A DNA stretch of 64,000 bases. It comes from Gnetum montanum. Taxonomy: Eukaryota > Streptophyta > Gnetopsida > Gnetales > Gnetaceae. A program made the position numbers and the translations under genes. Under the pieces are notes generated by a model. That model had not been told where the DNA came from and made no database searches. It saw only the letters and a program-made list of their open reading frames with translations. Positions 24,376-34,133 of the stretch are shown here, one piece after another (the stretch's first letter is position 1; each line of letters starts with the position of its first letter). Where the stretch lies: contig MNCI01020141.1 of the NCBI GenBank assembly GCA_015680685.1, positions 21,236 through 85,235 on the forward strand. Direction: 5' to 3'.

Positions 24376-24557
24376 ATTTCTGCATTTTATAAAATGTGTA
24401 TTGCCTTGAATAACATTTCAATTATCTAAGAGAAATCTATGGAACTGTTGACTCAACTAATGCCCATAACCAAGTTGAAGTGGCAATTAATCTTTTTGGT
24501 TTGACAATTACGTAGGATACATTACCTGGAAAGTTCACCATCAACAATGTACATGTC

Positions 24558-26118
24558 TCATAAATGTTTTATAACAAACTCATTTCCACAAATATCAGCC
24601 ATAAAAGCTCCACCATGCTGCACACTGGAAATTAAAGGATAGATCAGTTAGTGTTTTCATATGCACAAACTACAAAATAAACTGGTATGCAATAATTCCA
24701 ATAAGTGTTGAGAAATTAGCCCACCCATCTTGATATTAAATAAAAAAAATCTGATATCATTTAATAGGAATTACAGCAAACAATTGGTAAAACAAAAAAA
24801 AAAAAAAACCTTCGCTGTGCTTTTTCCTTGTTCAATTTTTTTGCATGCCTTCTATGTTTAACCTTTGCAAAAGCTTTTGAAGAAGCCAAATCTGCAAATC
24901 AATGTATTTAATGATATTCCAAAAATAAATAATCAAAGTGGTGTGCAATGATCAAGAGAAATCTGAAGGGTTTACCCCATTTTTGAAATGAGACTTGAGA
25001 CCTTAGATCATTAAGCTAAATCTATAGGTGCCAAGTTCACTTCCTTTAACCATAAGTAAATGCTAATGGAAGACAAAATGCAGGCTGAATCTATAATAAG
25101 AGAAACAATACTAATAAATTAATGTGACTGGCTTAACCTTTTCCTTCAAAAGTATTATCAATTGTTTTATTAGGCCTTGAACCAGACTGGTGACCGTCAG
25201 ATTGTATGTCAGAAGAGTTAGACTCCAGGATCTTAATGCCTTTTTGGGAACATTCATCCTGAAATAATGGTCCAATCAACTTTCTTCTCTGAGATGCAGC
25301 CTCTTTAAGCCTCTTTTTCTTTATTCTCTTTCTCTGGGCTCTTGTGAGATGTTCACAATCACTTTCAGAAGAATCACATGTAACATATTCAGACTTCTTA
25401 CCTACAAGATGACAATCAAATAGTTATCTCCCACAAAAGGAAAATTAGTTTTTACTGTGCATGTATTGGAAATAAAACTTACAGTCAGGCTCCACACTTC
25501 CTGATACTTCAGGTATCGTAACAGATTTCTCTGGCATTATCTTTCAGGAATATTATAAACAATAAATCATTATCTTGTTAGAAAGTATTTCAATGTCCTA
25601 CATTTAGAAAAGAAGAAGAAAGAAATTCAAATTTCAAAATTAAAAAGATAAAGAAGACAAATGTCAGGAAAACATATTGACAAAAAGATCAAAACAAAAT
25701 AAAAAATTTAAAAAATAAAGAAGACAAATATCAGGAAAACATATTGACAAGAAGATCAAAACAAAATAGAACAAAAAAACAAACTCTTAACACATCAGAA
25801 AGATATTTTATGCATATTTGCTAATTACATCTGAAGTGGATGTTTCAAAATGACATTGTATCTAAAAAATGTAGAGAATAAAAGTATTTCGTAAGTAAAA
25901 TAAATGAGAAATTCTATTCAAAATGCTAAAGAAACAACAAACTCGGTATGTAAGCATACGCAAGTGCGATGCATGGACACACACATGCACATGTCACAAT
26001 TTTTGGCCAATGTTATCAGAGACTATCAACAGAAATTTTCACTAATTCTTGAACTAAACATGCATGCATACATGCACGCATGAGACAGCAAACACATATC
26101 TAATGATGACCCCCACCC

Positions 26119-26161
<43 letters not shown>

Positions 26162-28544
26162 AGCNNNNNNNNNNNNNNNNNNNNNNNNNNNNNNNNNNNN
26201 NNNNNNNNNNNNNNNNNNNNNNNNCCCCCCCCCCCCCCCCCCAAAAAAAAAAATTTCTTATTACTTATCAAAAATTGAGATTCTTTGTCATTCTCATCAA
26301 GTTTAAGATTTTCGCTACCTAGAGCTGCCCTCTTATTAAATTATTTGATGATAATACAACTACCTACATGCCAGCCTAGCAACAAGTTGTGTAGTTTTAC
26401 TATACACATAGATGGAATGGGTGGCATTTGAGCCCACCAATAGGATTAATTTCAACCACACTATATTCATTCCCTAATTATTACAATATATTAAGTTTCA
26501 TCAGGCGAAATATAATCAATAAAATACAATAGGAATCATTCCACAGAAACAAAGTTTTCCTGAAACCCTGCCCCATATTCCTGTATGTTAGAAAGAGCAG
26601 TTAGTTTGACGAAAAGCAATACTTCTTATCCACCAAATACATTAGGTTACTCCAAATTTCCTTAATGGTTCAATAGGATAAAAAATACATGAGTTGTATT
26701 AACAAATGTCTGTTCACGGAAACATGGTGTAGCCATTAACAATCACCACTCATGCAAATACACAGCATTAAAAATATACTACAAAACTTATACATGTCTA
26801 TTTATATCCGACATATGATCATACATAACAATGAAAGATTTACAATTATGCAAATTTTGCGAATGATTATAGTTTTTTGTTCTTTTTTGCCCCTATTTTT
26901 ACCTCTACGGTTGCCCTTGTCAACCCAAATACAGCTTGTACAGAACCTAAACAAAAGACCAGTACTTTGAGAATGAATAATAAGGTGGTCATTTCACAGT
27001 TCCTTCTTTAGGAAAATTAGTTAGGAATCACTACCTAATGAGCATTGTCAATTAATTTTAGTTATTTATTAAATAATATGTTATAAAAGAAGTATGTATT
27101 GGCACGGCCATTCCTTGCAACTCTCAACTAGCATTCTGTGAATATGCCTTTGCATGAGAAAAACAGGCCCTCGTAAATAAGAAAACTACTTGTACAATTA
27201 GTTCATACTGCAAGTTTTTAATGAGCATTGTCAATTAATTTTAGTTATTTATTAAATAATATGTTATAATAGAAGTAAGTATTGGCACAGCCATTCTTTG
27301 CAACTCTCAACTAGCATTCTGTGAATGCACCTTTGCATGAGAAAAACAGGCCCTCATAAATAAGAAAACCACTTGTACAATTAGTTCATACTGCAAGTTT
27401 TTAATGAATGATGATTACAATGATAGTTCATTGTCATTCATTTAGATGACATCAAATGTCTGACAGACACTATGATTTTGCCACTAACCCTGAAACAATC
27501 GTAATATAGGTACAGCCTAAGATATATAGTCCAATTAGAACTTTATAACTCAGCATTGCCCACCAAAACTGAACCCATGACTTGGAGCTTTCAAATCAAA
27601 AGTCTTACCACCAAGCTAACACATATATAATTTAACAACAAAGGTGATTCTTGGATTATGAATATCATCGAATTATATTAAACCTCTAAATTATAAAATA
27701 CCATAATCCACTTCTATCAGCTAGATGAATCTACATTATAAAAGTCTCTTATTAACCAACTTTCATCTATAATAGGTTAATGGCAAAGCATAAATGAAGC
27801 TTGACTAGGCAACATACCTAACATGCTTAGAGATATCCTTTCAGCTGTTGGAATTTAGGACTAAAAACCCTATGCAGAAATTATGAAATTCTGCAGTGAC
27901 ATCCATTTTAGATACTCTGGGAGTTGACTTCAGTTGTATTTTTCTTTTTTTTTTAATATTAAATTGATGAATATTTTAGATGTCTAGAACAGTTGTCATT
28001 TAGTTGATTAAAAGTTATTTTTTAGAAAAGAGAGACTGTGTCAAAGTTAACTGTGACGCTTTCATTATTGTATCCTAGTATCTGCCTATTTAATCCTGTG
28101 TTAAGGGTTTATATTATCAGTAAGTTGGGAGTGTGATCTCTATCTCTATTTAAGGATTACTGTGTAGAAGCAAAGGCTTGTAACCTTTGAAGATGTGAAA
28201 AAGTTGCTTTCTTGTTTTTGTCCTTCCGCAAGTTTCCTCTGTTAACTCCCATTATCATGTTGCCAATATTTTGTAATTCCGCGTCACTGTGAAGTGATAA
28301 TTCAAGCAACATCGAAGATAGAACGGAATTTAAAACACAAAAAGAAAATGAAAACGAAAAAATACAAATTCCACGAGATGAGTCTGCATTTACAGAGAGA
28401 ACCATCATTCATGTATGCAAGTACCTGAATTTGTTGACATGCATTTTCATCATCATGAAGAGGAGGAGCATGCTCTACATTTTGTGCGACAGGAAACAGC
28501 CGTCTCAAAACGGCTTCACGGAAAGTACGTGACGCCTGTCTCAT
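24558..28544 (-). CDS. Conserved plant basic protein of unknown function (five exons)
   Basis: Minus-strand exons, phases consistent throughout: 28425-28544 (from MRQASRTFREAVLRRLF), 25483-25540, 25138-25401, 24810-24891, 24558-24624 (stop TGA). Together 196 residues. All donors are GT and acceptors AG; one donor, AAG/GTTTTTTT at 24809, is unusual. The third exon carries an acidic/serine patch (CDSSESDCEH), then a strongly basic helix LTRAQRKRIKKKRLKEAASQ and KLIGPLF. The fourth carries KVKHRRHAKKLNKEKAQR, and the C-terminus is FMADICGNEFVIKHL. Basic composition suggests a nuclear or nucleolar, RNA-associated protein; that is inference. I do not recognise a named family. The first exon stays open upstream to an AG acceptor at 28630 (reading KQRALGNTRITREHQSYEIV), so the true start may be in an earlier, unseen exon. 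The first intron holds an assembly gap. Confidence 0.65.
25645..25770 (+). repeat. Short tandem duplication in intron, period about 67 bp
   Basis: The phrase AAAGAAGACAAATGTCAGG followed by AAAACATATTGACAAAAAGA appears at about 25650 and again, nearly unchanged, at about 25717. It lies in the first intron of the conserved basic protein gene. Confidence 0.7.
26117..26242. other. Poly-C tract interrupted by a 60-base assembly gap
   Basis: About 43 Cs, CAGC, 60 Ns (26165-26224), then 18 Cs and 11 As. The C run on both sides of the gap suggests a long G/C homopolymer that the assembly could not cross. Predicted proteins through it (poly-Gly or poly-Pro) are artefacts. Confidence 0.85.
27038..27406 (+). 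repeat. Tandem direct duplication, period 183 bp
   Basis: The stretch starting ATGAGCATTGTCAATTAATT and ending CATACTGCAAGTTTTTA occurs at 27038-27220 and again at 27221-27403 with only a few differences (for example ATATGCC against ATGCACC). It lies in the first intron of the conserved basic protein gene. Confidence 0.85.
27487..27625 (-). repeat. SINE-like tRNA-derived repeat
   Basis: The minus strand starts GTGTTAGCTTGGTGGTAAGAC (box A-like TAGCTTGGTGG), then GTCATGGGTTCAGTTTTGG (box B-like), GCAATGCTGAGTTATAAAG, and the CTATATATCTTAGGCTGTACC body. It is the best preserved copy of this subfamily and lies inside the first intron of the gene at 24558-28544. Confidence 0.6.
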
Positions 28545-28673
28545 GTTTCGATGGCGCCCTAGCCTCTCAACAATCTCATATGATTGATGCTCGCGCGTTA
28601 TTCTAGTATTTCCCAGAGCCCTTTGCTTTCTGGTTTTTTATAGTTGATATTGATTTTTTTAAAAAGTTAATTT

Positions 28674-28765
28674 AGGGGTGTTGGAACCCAAATAAGTGAG
28701 ACATAAGTACATCTAAGATATATAGTCAATTGGAACAGTATATAACCTAGCATCTCCTACATGTA
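28674..28765 (-). repeat. SINE-like repeat, 3' part
   Basis: It carries the family body (TATATATCTTAGATGTACTT on the minus strand) and the TTGGGTTCCAACACCCC end. The promoter half is missing or degenerate. It lies just upstream of the conserved basic protein gene. Confidence 0.5.
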
Positions 28766-29150
28766 TAACACCTTATTGTAAGTGACATTTGTAAGTGACA
28801 TAGAGGAAATGTAATCCACATGAGCTTTCTTATTGAGCCCAATGCATTCTTAGGGACCAAGAAGATGTGAAACATCATTGAACCTTATTTCTTACTCACA
28901 AACACTTGTTTATCATAACAATATTGAAACTTTATTTCTCACTCACAAACACTTATTTACACTAGTAGGCTGTTAGTTTAGTAGTAAGAGGAGAGGCAAA
29001 AATTGAACCCACAACATTCCACGTGAAAGATAAGTGTCTTGACTACTATGCTACACCCATGGGTGCTATGTAACTCAACTTTTACAAAAGAAATTTATTG
29101 ATGTGATTTTCTCATTTTCCATATTCAAGATCTTGGTATGATGAACAAAT

Positions 29151-29280
29151 AGTTTAAGAACACCTCAAGAGATATAGCCAACAATAGACATTAGAACAAT
29201 ATAACAATGTCTTAAGTGTAACTTGAACTAGCAACCTCTTTTCTAATAAGATAATGAACTAACTACTTGAGCAACCTATC
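29151..29280 (-). repeat. SINE-like repeat, second subfamily
   Basis: The minus strand reads GATAGGTTGCTCAAGTAGTTAG, then GAGGTTGCTAGTTCAAGTTAC (box B-like GTTCAAGTTAC), then GGCTATATCTCTTGAGGTGTT. It is a well preserved member of the 22136/24262 subfamily. Confidence 0.55.
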
Positions 29281-29348
29281 ACTAGCTATGGTTAAGAATT
29301 TGCTAGGGAAAATGTAGTGACAAAACCTGAAACTTTTTTTAAAAAAAA

Positions 29349-29475
29349 TAAGAACAATATTTACCTCTAGGACATATAGTCAAATTAGAACTTCATAACT
29401 TAGCATTACCCACTAGAATCAAATCCATAATGTGGAGCTTTTAAATCAAGAGTCTTACCACTACTCTAACACCTC
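29349..29475 (-). repeat. SINE-like tRNA-derived repeat
   Basis: The minus strand starts GAGGTGTTAGAGTAGTGGTAAG, with a box A-like TAGAGTAGTGG, followed by GGATTTGATTCTAGTGGG (box B-like) and AATGCTAAGTTATGAAG. It matches the copy at 27487. Confidence 0.6.
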
Positions 29476-29585
29476 ATTATTATGATGTTATTCCATCAAC
29501 ATGAACTAACATGTTAAAATGGGTAAAGGATTTGAAGATAGTTTTTCTATAATCAACTATCTTACTTAAGAATATAGATGGGGGG

Positions 29586-29725
29586 AGGTTTTGGATCTCA
29601 AAATAATTGAAACATAGGTACACCCCAAGGTTTATAGAAGTTTATAACTCAATGCTACCCAATAGAATCAAACCTATGACCTAGGGTTACTAGGCCAAGA
29701 CTTGTACCACTAGGCTAAAACCTCA
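29586..29725 (-). repeat. SINE-like tRNA-derived repeat
   Basis: The minus strand starts GAGGTTTTAGCCTAGTGGTAC, with box A-like TAGCCTAGTGG, then GTCATAGGTTTGATTCTATTG (box B-like GGTTTGATTCT) and GCATTGAGTTATAAACTTCT. It is the clearest promoter pair of the family. Confidence 0.65.
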
Positions 29726-30235
29726 TTTTTATTTCTTACTTAAGAACATAGTTATTTGGTCTTTGGTTCTTTTATTTAAACAAGGAAATTCTATGCTAAT
29801 CAATTACTTACTTCATGTCATAGTTCTTTTTTTAAAAAAAAAAAAATATCATTTGCTTAATGTCATAGTTCTTTAAGACAAGGAAACTTAAGTAACCTTT
29901 TTTTTTACATAAGAAAAAAAACAACATAAATAGTTCTTTAAGATAAGAAAATTTGAGTGTCCTATGTTGACCTAAGTGACCACCTCTTTAGATAAGGGGA
30001 AAACCCCACATAGCAAGGTATCCACAAGCTTACTCCACTACTACTACATCATAAGCAGATGCATGGATCAAACCCACAATCTCCCTTCTGAAAAATAAGT
30101 GTACAAATCATTACACTACATTCCTAGATACCATTGTTAATTCCTTTTTTGATTTTTTAAAATATCAATTATAAGGTTGTATACTTGAGTAGATCTTTTT
30201 AAAATTGGAAAGTATTGATATAGCTCGTGATGGGA

Positions 30236-31154
30236 AGCCTACCTCAATAGAATCCAAAAGGATCCATTCCACAAGCTTCCTAACCAAAATTTAGCTTAGA
30301 AAACAAGAATAATACAATGAAATGGAGAAAATCTTTCTTTTATTAAGAAAACTCTCAAAATGTAGAGAAACATGTCAAAGATGAGAAGCCAAGCTCAATT
30401 CACAACTCTCCCAAGGATCTTAGAGGTCATACATGTCCCCTTTCAATCCTCAATTTCTCACAAAGGAGCCAAAGCTCAAGATAAGACACTTATAAGATAT
30501 TCTTTGAACATTTCTCAAATGTTTTCCATTGCCTCTCACTCAATTCTTCTTACACAAGCTCTAAAATTCCTCTTACACAAGTTCTTTCCTTGCACAAGAT
30601 CACAAAAGACCAGCCTTCTCTCTTTGACTAGCCTTCTCCTTTAAGACTAACTTGCTTCCTTTGATTAACCTCATTAGCCTTAGGCCTTTGATGCCTCTTG
30701 ATAGCTTCTTGGTATGACCTTTCATCTTCCCTCTACTTTACAATTCAATTTGATTTTTATTAAAAGTTGTATGACACATCTTGGATAAATAGGAGATGTC
30801 TTTCCTAAGTACAAAGATGTCAAAGGAGCCATCTTGGTTGTTGGAGAGACGTCTTGGCTGCTAGAGTGATGTCTTGCAAGAGAGGTCATGGCTACTGGGA
30901 AGATGTCTTGCCAACTAGGGCAATAACTAAAGATGCTTGTTTTGGGATTTGGAACCTCTATATGCCTCCAAAAAAGTCATCATAGATCCTTGAGCCTCTT
31001 TAACTCATCAAAATGAGCCCAAAATACCCCTAAACATGTCAAAACACCCAGGAATCATCATCAACAAGGTCAATGCAAGAAGACATACACTAAAAAGAAA
31101 CACTCATCCAAGATACATTGAGGATTACACAAGGGTTGGGTGATGTCCTCATCA
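30236..31154 (-). mobile_element. 3' LTR of LARD-like element
   Basis: Its right end is CTCATCA at 31154 (TGATGAGG on the minus strand) and its left end is AGCCTACCTCAATAG at about 30236. It carries degenerate GACGTCTTG and GATGTCTTG units at 30800-30915. Confidence 0.75.
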
Positions 31155-31494
31155 TCTCTTTCATCCTTAAAATGTCATGCTTAATGATCTTTCACAAGCT
31201 AAAAGACACCATGCCCCCATGACTCAAGGCCATCACACCATGCATAACAATCAAAATTCAATGCATCAAAAACATGAAAATTAGTTTTAATTGAAATTTT
31301 GATTTTGAGCTTCTCTTGCTTAAGGAGGCTTATCCTCATGCCCCACCATGCTTCCTTCATTTGATCATCTCTTTGGAATGCTTCCTTTGCATGCCCATGA
31401 TGACTCAAACCAGAAACAAAAAAAGATTGAGAAAATGTAAGAGGATTAGGCTTCCTTAACTTAACACCCTTTCTTTCCTTCTTTTTCCTCTTCT

Positions 31495-31980
31495 TCACCT
31501 TCTTCTTTTTGGTATTGGAAGACTACCACTTAGCTTCCTTTTACCATTAGCATCATAACAACTTGAATTGCCTTCATGTTGTTCATCAATTTCACAACTA
31601 AGATAATGAAATTCATCACTATCAATGTTCTCACCAACATTAATAACAATCTTCTCACAATGACTATACCAATAGCCATCACAATCAAACAAATTACCAT
31701 TAGTAGTCTTACTCTTACTAACAACGACATCAAAAGTCACATCACTTTCATCCTTTACAACATGACTCACAATTTCATCATAATCATTACAATGATCATG
31801 ATGCCCATCATTACCATTGAACAAACCACTACCAAGATAAAGTGATATACTAGCATCCATAACACTAGCTTCAACATGAGAGACATTGCTACCATCAACA
31901 AGGTAAAGCTTAGACTCACTTACCTTTTTATGACTTCTCCCATCTTGGTTGAGCTTGATCTTCAACAAGTGGTTGTCCAA
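31495..31980 (-). pseudogene. Unassigned open frame of the LARD-like element, second part
   Basis: 161 open codons in the interior of the element, rich in Asp, Ser, His and Asn, ending with a basic tail (KRKLSGSLPIPKRRR) and TAG/TGA. The segment VKDESDVTFDVVVSKSK and the acidic body recall no domain I know. It probably continues the protein begun at 32633 after an in-frame stop near 32040. A structural (gag-related) or accessory protein of the element is possible; function not assigned. Confidence 0.4.
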
Positions 31981-32075
31981 ATCTCATCGAAGCTTAAAGG
32001 TTCAAGATCCCAAATAGGAGTTCCTAATTCCAATGGATTCTCCTCTTAAAAGGAATCATCAAAAAGCTCTTCATC

Positions 32076-32633
32076 TCATTTTGGAAGTACCAACTCAAAA
32101 GGTAAACTTTCCTCCATGGTTTTAACATCAAATTCATTAAGAACATTAATAAAGCAATCATTCTTCCATATACCTTGGCTAGAAGACCTACCTCTCTCCC
32201 ATGAGATAACCTTAACTTGGCTTAGAATCTTATTTTCCTTGTCACAAGGTATAGAATAATTCCAAAAAGAACAAGTATCAAACCTTCTAGTGCTACCTTT
32301 GATCTTCCTTGAAGAAGTCCCTTGATCTTGGCCACTCCTTCGACTTTGATCTTTCACCTCCCATGACTTATGAGGTAGGAACTCTCCTTTATCAGTAGCA
32401 TATATCATCTTGGAATTTGAATATCTCTTGGTCCCTTTGATGAAGCTCTTGATTCCCTCCCTTGAATTCTTTGAGTATTGAGCACTCTGGTCAATAAGAG
32501 ATAGTTGAGAACTCCTTTTCTCATTGATCTCCACTTTACCAAACCTTTCATCTTCTTGCTTTCCTTGATGGATAAAAGATATTTTCTTAATTCTTCCTAA
32601 AATATTTCTCAAGTTAGTCTTGAATTTCTCCAT
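32076..32633 (-). pseudogene. Unassigned open frame of the LARD-like element, first part
   Basis: 185 codons, starting MEKFKTNLRNILGRIKKISF, strongly basic and serine-rich, ending SLPFELVLPK and a stop. The upstream frame stays partly open to about 32790 (ALKKKTNQ), just after the primer site, so this is the first protein of the element. There is no zinc knuckle, protease DTG or RT motif. The position fits gag, but the sequence does not let me confirm it. Confidence 0.4.
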
Positions 32634-33166
32634 ATTCCTTCTTCTTGAAGTTTTTGCAAAATCTTGGTTCTTGTAGACATTGACTTTGTAAAGAACTTCT
32701 TACATTTTAGCCACAAAAGCCTTAAAGGAGTCCTTGAACTCTTGAAGCTCTTATCCAAGCTTTTGATTAGTCTTCTTCTTAAGAGCCATATCTTTCATAG
32801 GTCTAAAGATAAAACTTAAAGCAACAAGAATGATATCCAAAAGCAAATGCACAAATATCCATAATAATATTCCTTTCATTCAAAGAAAACACCAAGCTTT
32901 AACATAAAAGTGTAAATTTGAAGCAATACACTTCAAACCATAGCCTTTTAAATAAGTTGGTGCTCAAAAATCACAAAAGAAACTTAATTTTATAAGATCA
33001 AAGAAATACCAATCCTATGTTCTCCAAATCCTAAGTGGTTGTAAAGCTTCAAAATTTCTTCAAAAGCTTTATGAAGATCAACAATTCAAGTTTAGAAATC
33101 TTCAAGCCAAGTACATATGTGTGGATTTCTCCAAACCATTTACTTTGATACCAATCTAATATTGAG

Positions 33167-34133
33167 CCTACCTCAATAGACTTCAAAAGGATTCATTCCA
33201 CAAGCTTCCTAAGTAAAATTTAGCTTAGAAAACAACAACACAATGAAATGGAGAAAATCTTTCTTTTATTAGGAAAACTCTTAAAATGTAGAGAAAGACA
33301 TCAAAGATGAGAAGACAAACTCAAGTCAAAACTCTCCCAAGGATCTTAGACATCACACATGTTCCCTCTCAATCCTCAATTGCTCATAATGAAGTCAAAG
33401 CTCAAGACAAGATACTTATGAGAGATTCTCTCAACCTCTATTAAGGGCTCTCCCTTGCCTCTCACTCAATTCTTCTTGCACAAGCTCTAAAAGTTCTCTT
33501 TCACAAGCTCTCTTCTTACACAAGATCACAAAAGACCAACCTTTTTTGTTGGACTAGCCTTCTCCTTGGGACTAACCTACTTCCTTTAATTAGCCTAATT
33601 AGCCTTAGGTCTTTGATGCCTTTTTATAGCCTCTTGGTATGACCTTTCATCTTCTCTCCAATTTACCATTCAATTTTATGTCTGTTAAAATCTGTATGAG
33701 ACATCTTGGATAAACAAGAAACGTCTTTCTCGAGTGTAGATATGTCAAAGGAGATGTCTTGGAATTGGCGGAGACGTCTTGGCTACTATGAAGATATCTT
33801 ATAGAAGACATCTTGGCTACTACGAAGACATCTTACAAGAGACGTCTTGGCTACTAGGAAGATGTATTGGCTGTTAGGGAGACGTCTTGCCTACCAGGGC
33901 CAAAAATAACGATGTGTGTTTTGAGTTCTAGAACTTCTAGATGCCTTCAAATAAGTTTCCATAGACCCTTGAATCTCTTAAACTCATCCAATTGAGCCCA
34001 AAACAACCCTAAACATGTCAAAACATCTAGGAATCAACATCAATAAGATCAACACGAGAAGACACACATTAACAGGACATACTCATCTAATATACATTGA
34101 GCATTACACAAGGGTTGGATGATGTTCTCATCA
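33167..34133 (-). mobile_element. 5' LTR of LARD-like element with GACGTC array
   Basis: The outer end is TTCTCATCA at 34133. Between 33716 and 33895 the unit GAGACGTCTTGGCTACTAGG, or shorter variants, occurs about seven times with ~30-bp spacing; its core AGACGTCT is a palindrome. The array lies in the upstream (U3) part of the LTR. Confidence 0.75.

Larger units (their letters stand above)
21745..24557. other. Intergenic AT-rich sequence with two SINE-like copies
   Basis: No gene is visible. It holds a (TTTG) run at about 22365-22385 and two SINE-like copies listed separately. The plus-strand open frame at 23123-23365 (Lys/Leu/Phe-rich) shows no domain and is likely chance. Very AT-rich. 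Confidence 0.4.
28770..30235. other. Intergenic SINE-rich stretch
   Basis: No gene. Besides the three copies listed separately, tRNA-like fragments that I could not place in the family occur at about 28970-29060 (TGTTAGTTTAGTAGTAAGAG near AAAATTGAACCC) and 29995-30130. Confidence 0.4.
30236..34133 (-). mobile_element. Non-autonomous LTR retrotransposon (LARD-like), minus strand
   Basis: Two direct repeats of about 0.9 kb (30236-31154 and 33167-34133) flank ~2 kb. Both read, on the minus strand, from TGATGAGNACATCA to TATTGAGGTAGGCT. At 33143-33153 the minus strand reads TGGTATCAAAG, a primer site of initiator-Met type. A purine tract AAGGATGAAAGAGA (reverse of 31155-31168) abuts the 3' LTR. 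The interior holds open protein-like segments but no reverse transcriptase, integrase or protease motif, so it must rely on another element. Flanking duplications were not resolved because the inner LTR ends have diverged. Confidence 0.75.

Noticed and set aside
26026-26306. Poly-Gly and poly-Pro open frames on opposite strands
   Set aside because: They are translations of a poly-C run and a gap of Ns.
31530-31845. Alternative frames in the LARD-like element
   Set aside because: They overlap the 31495-31980 frame and consist of repetitive Ile/Thr or Val/Met runs from a low-complexity segment.
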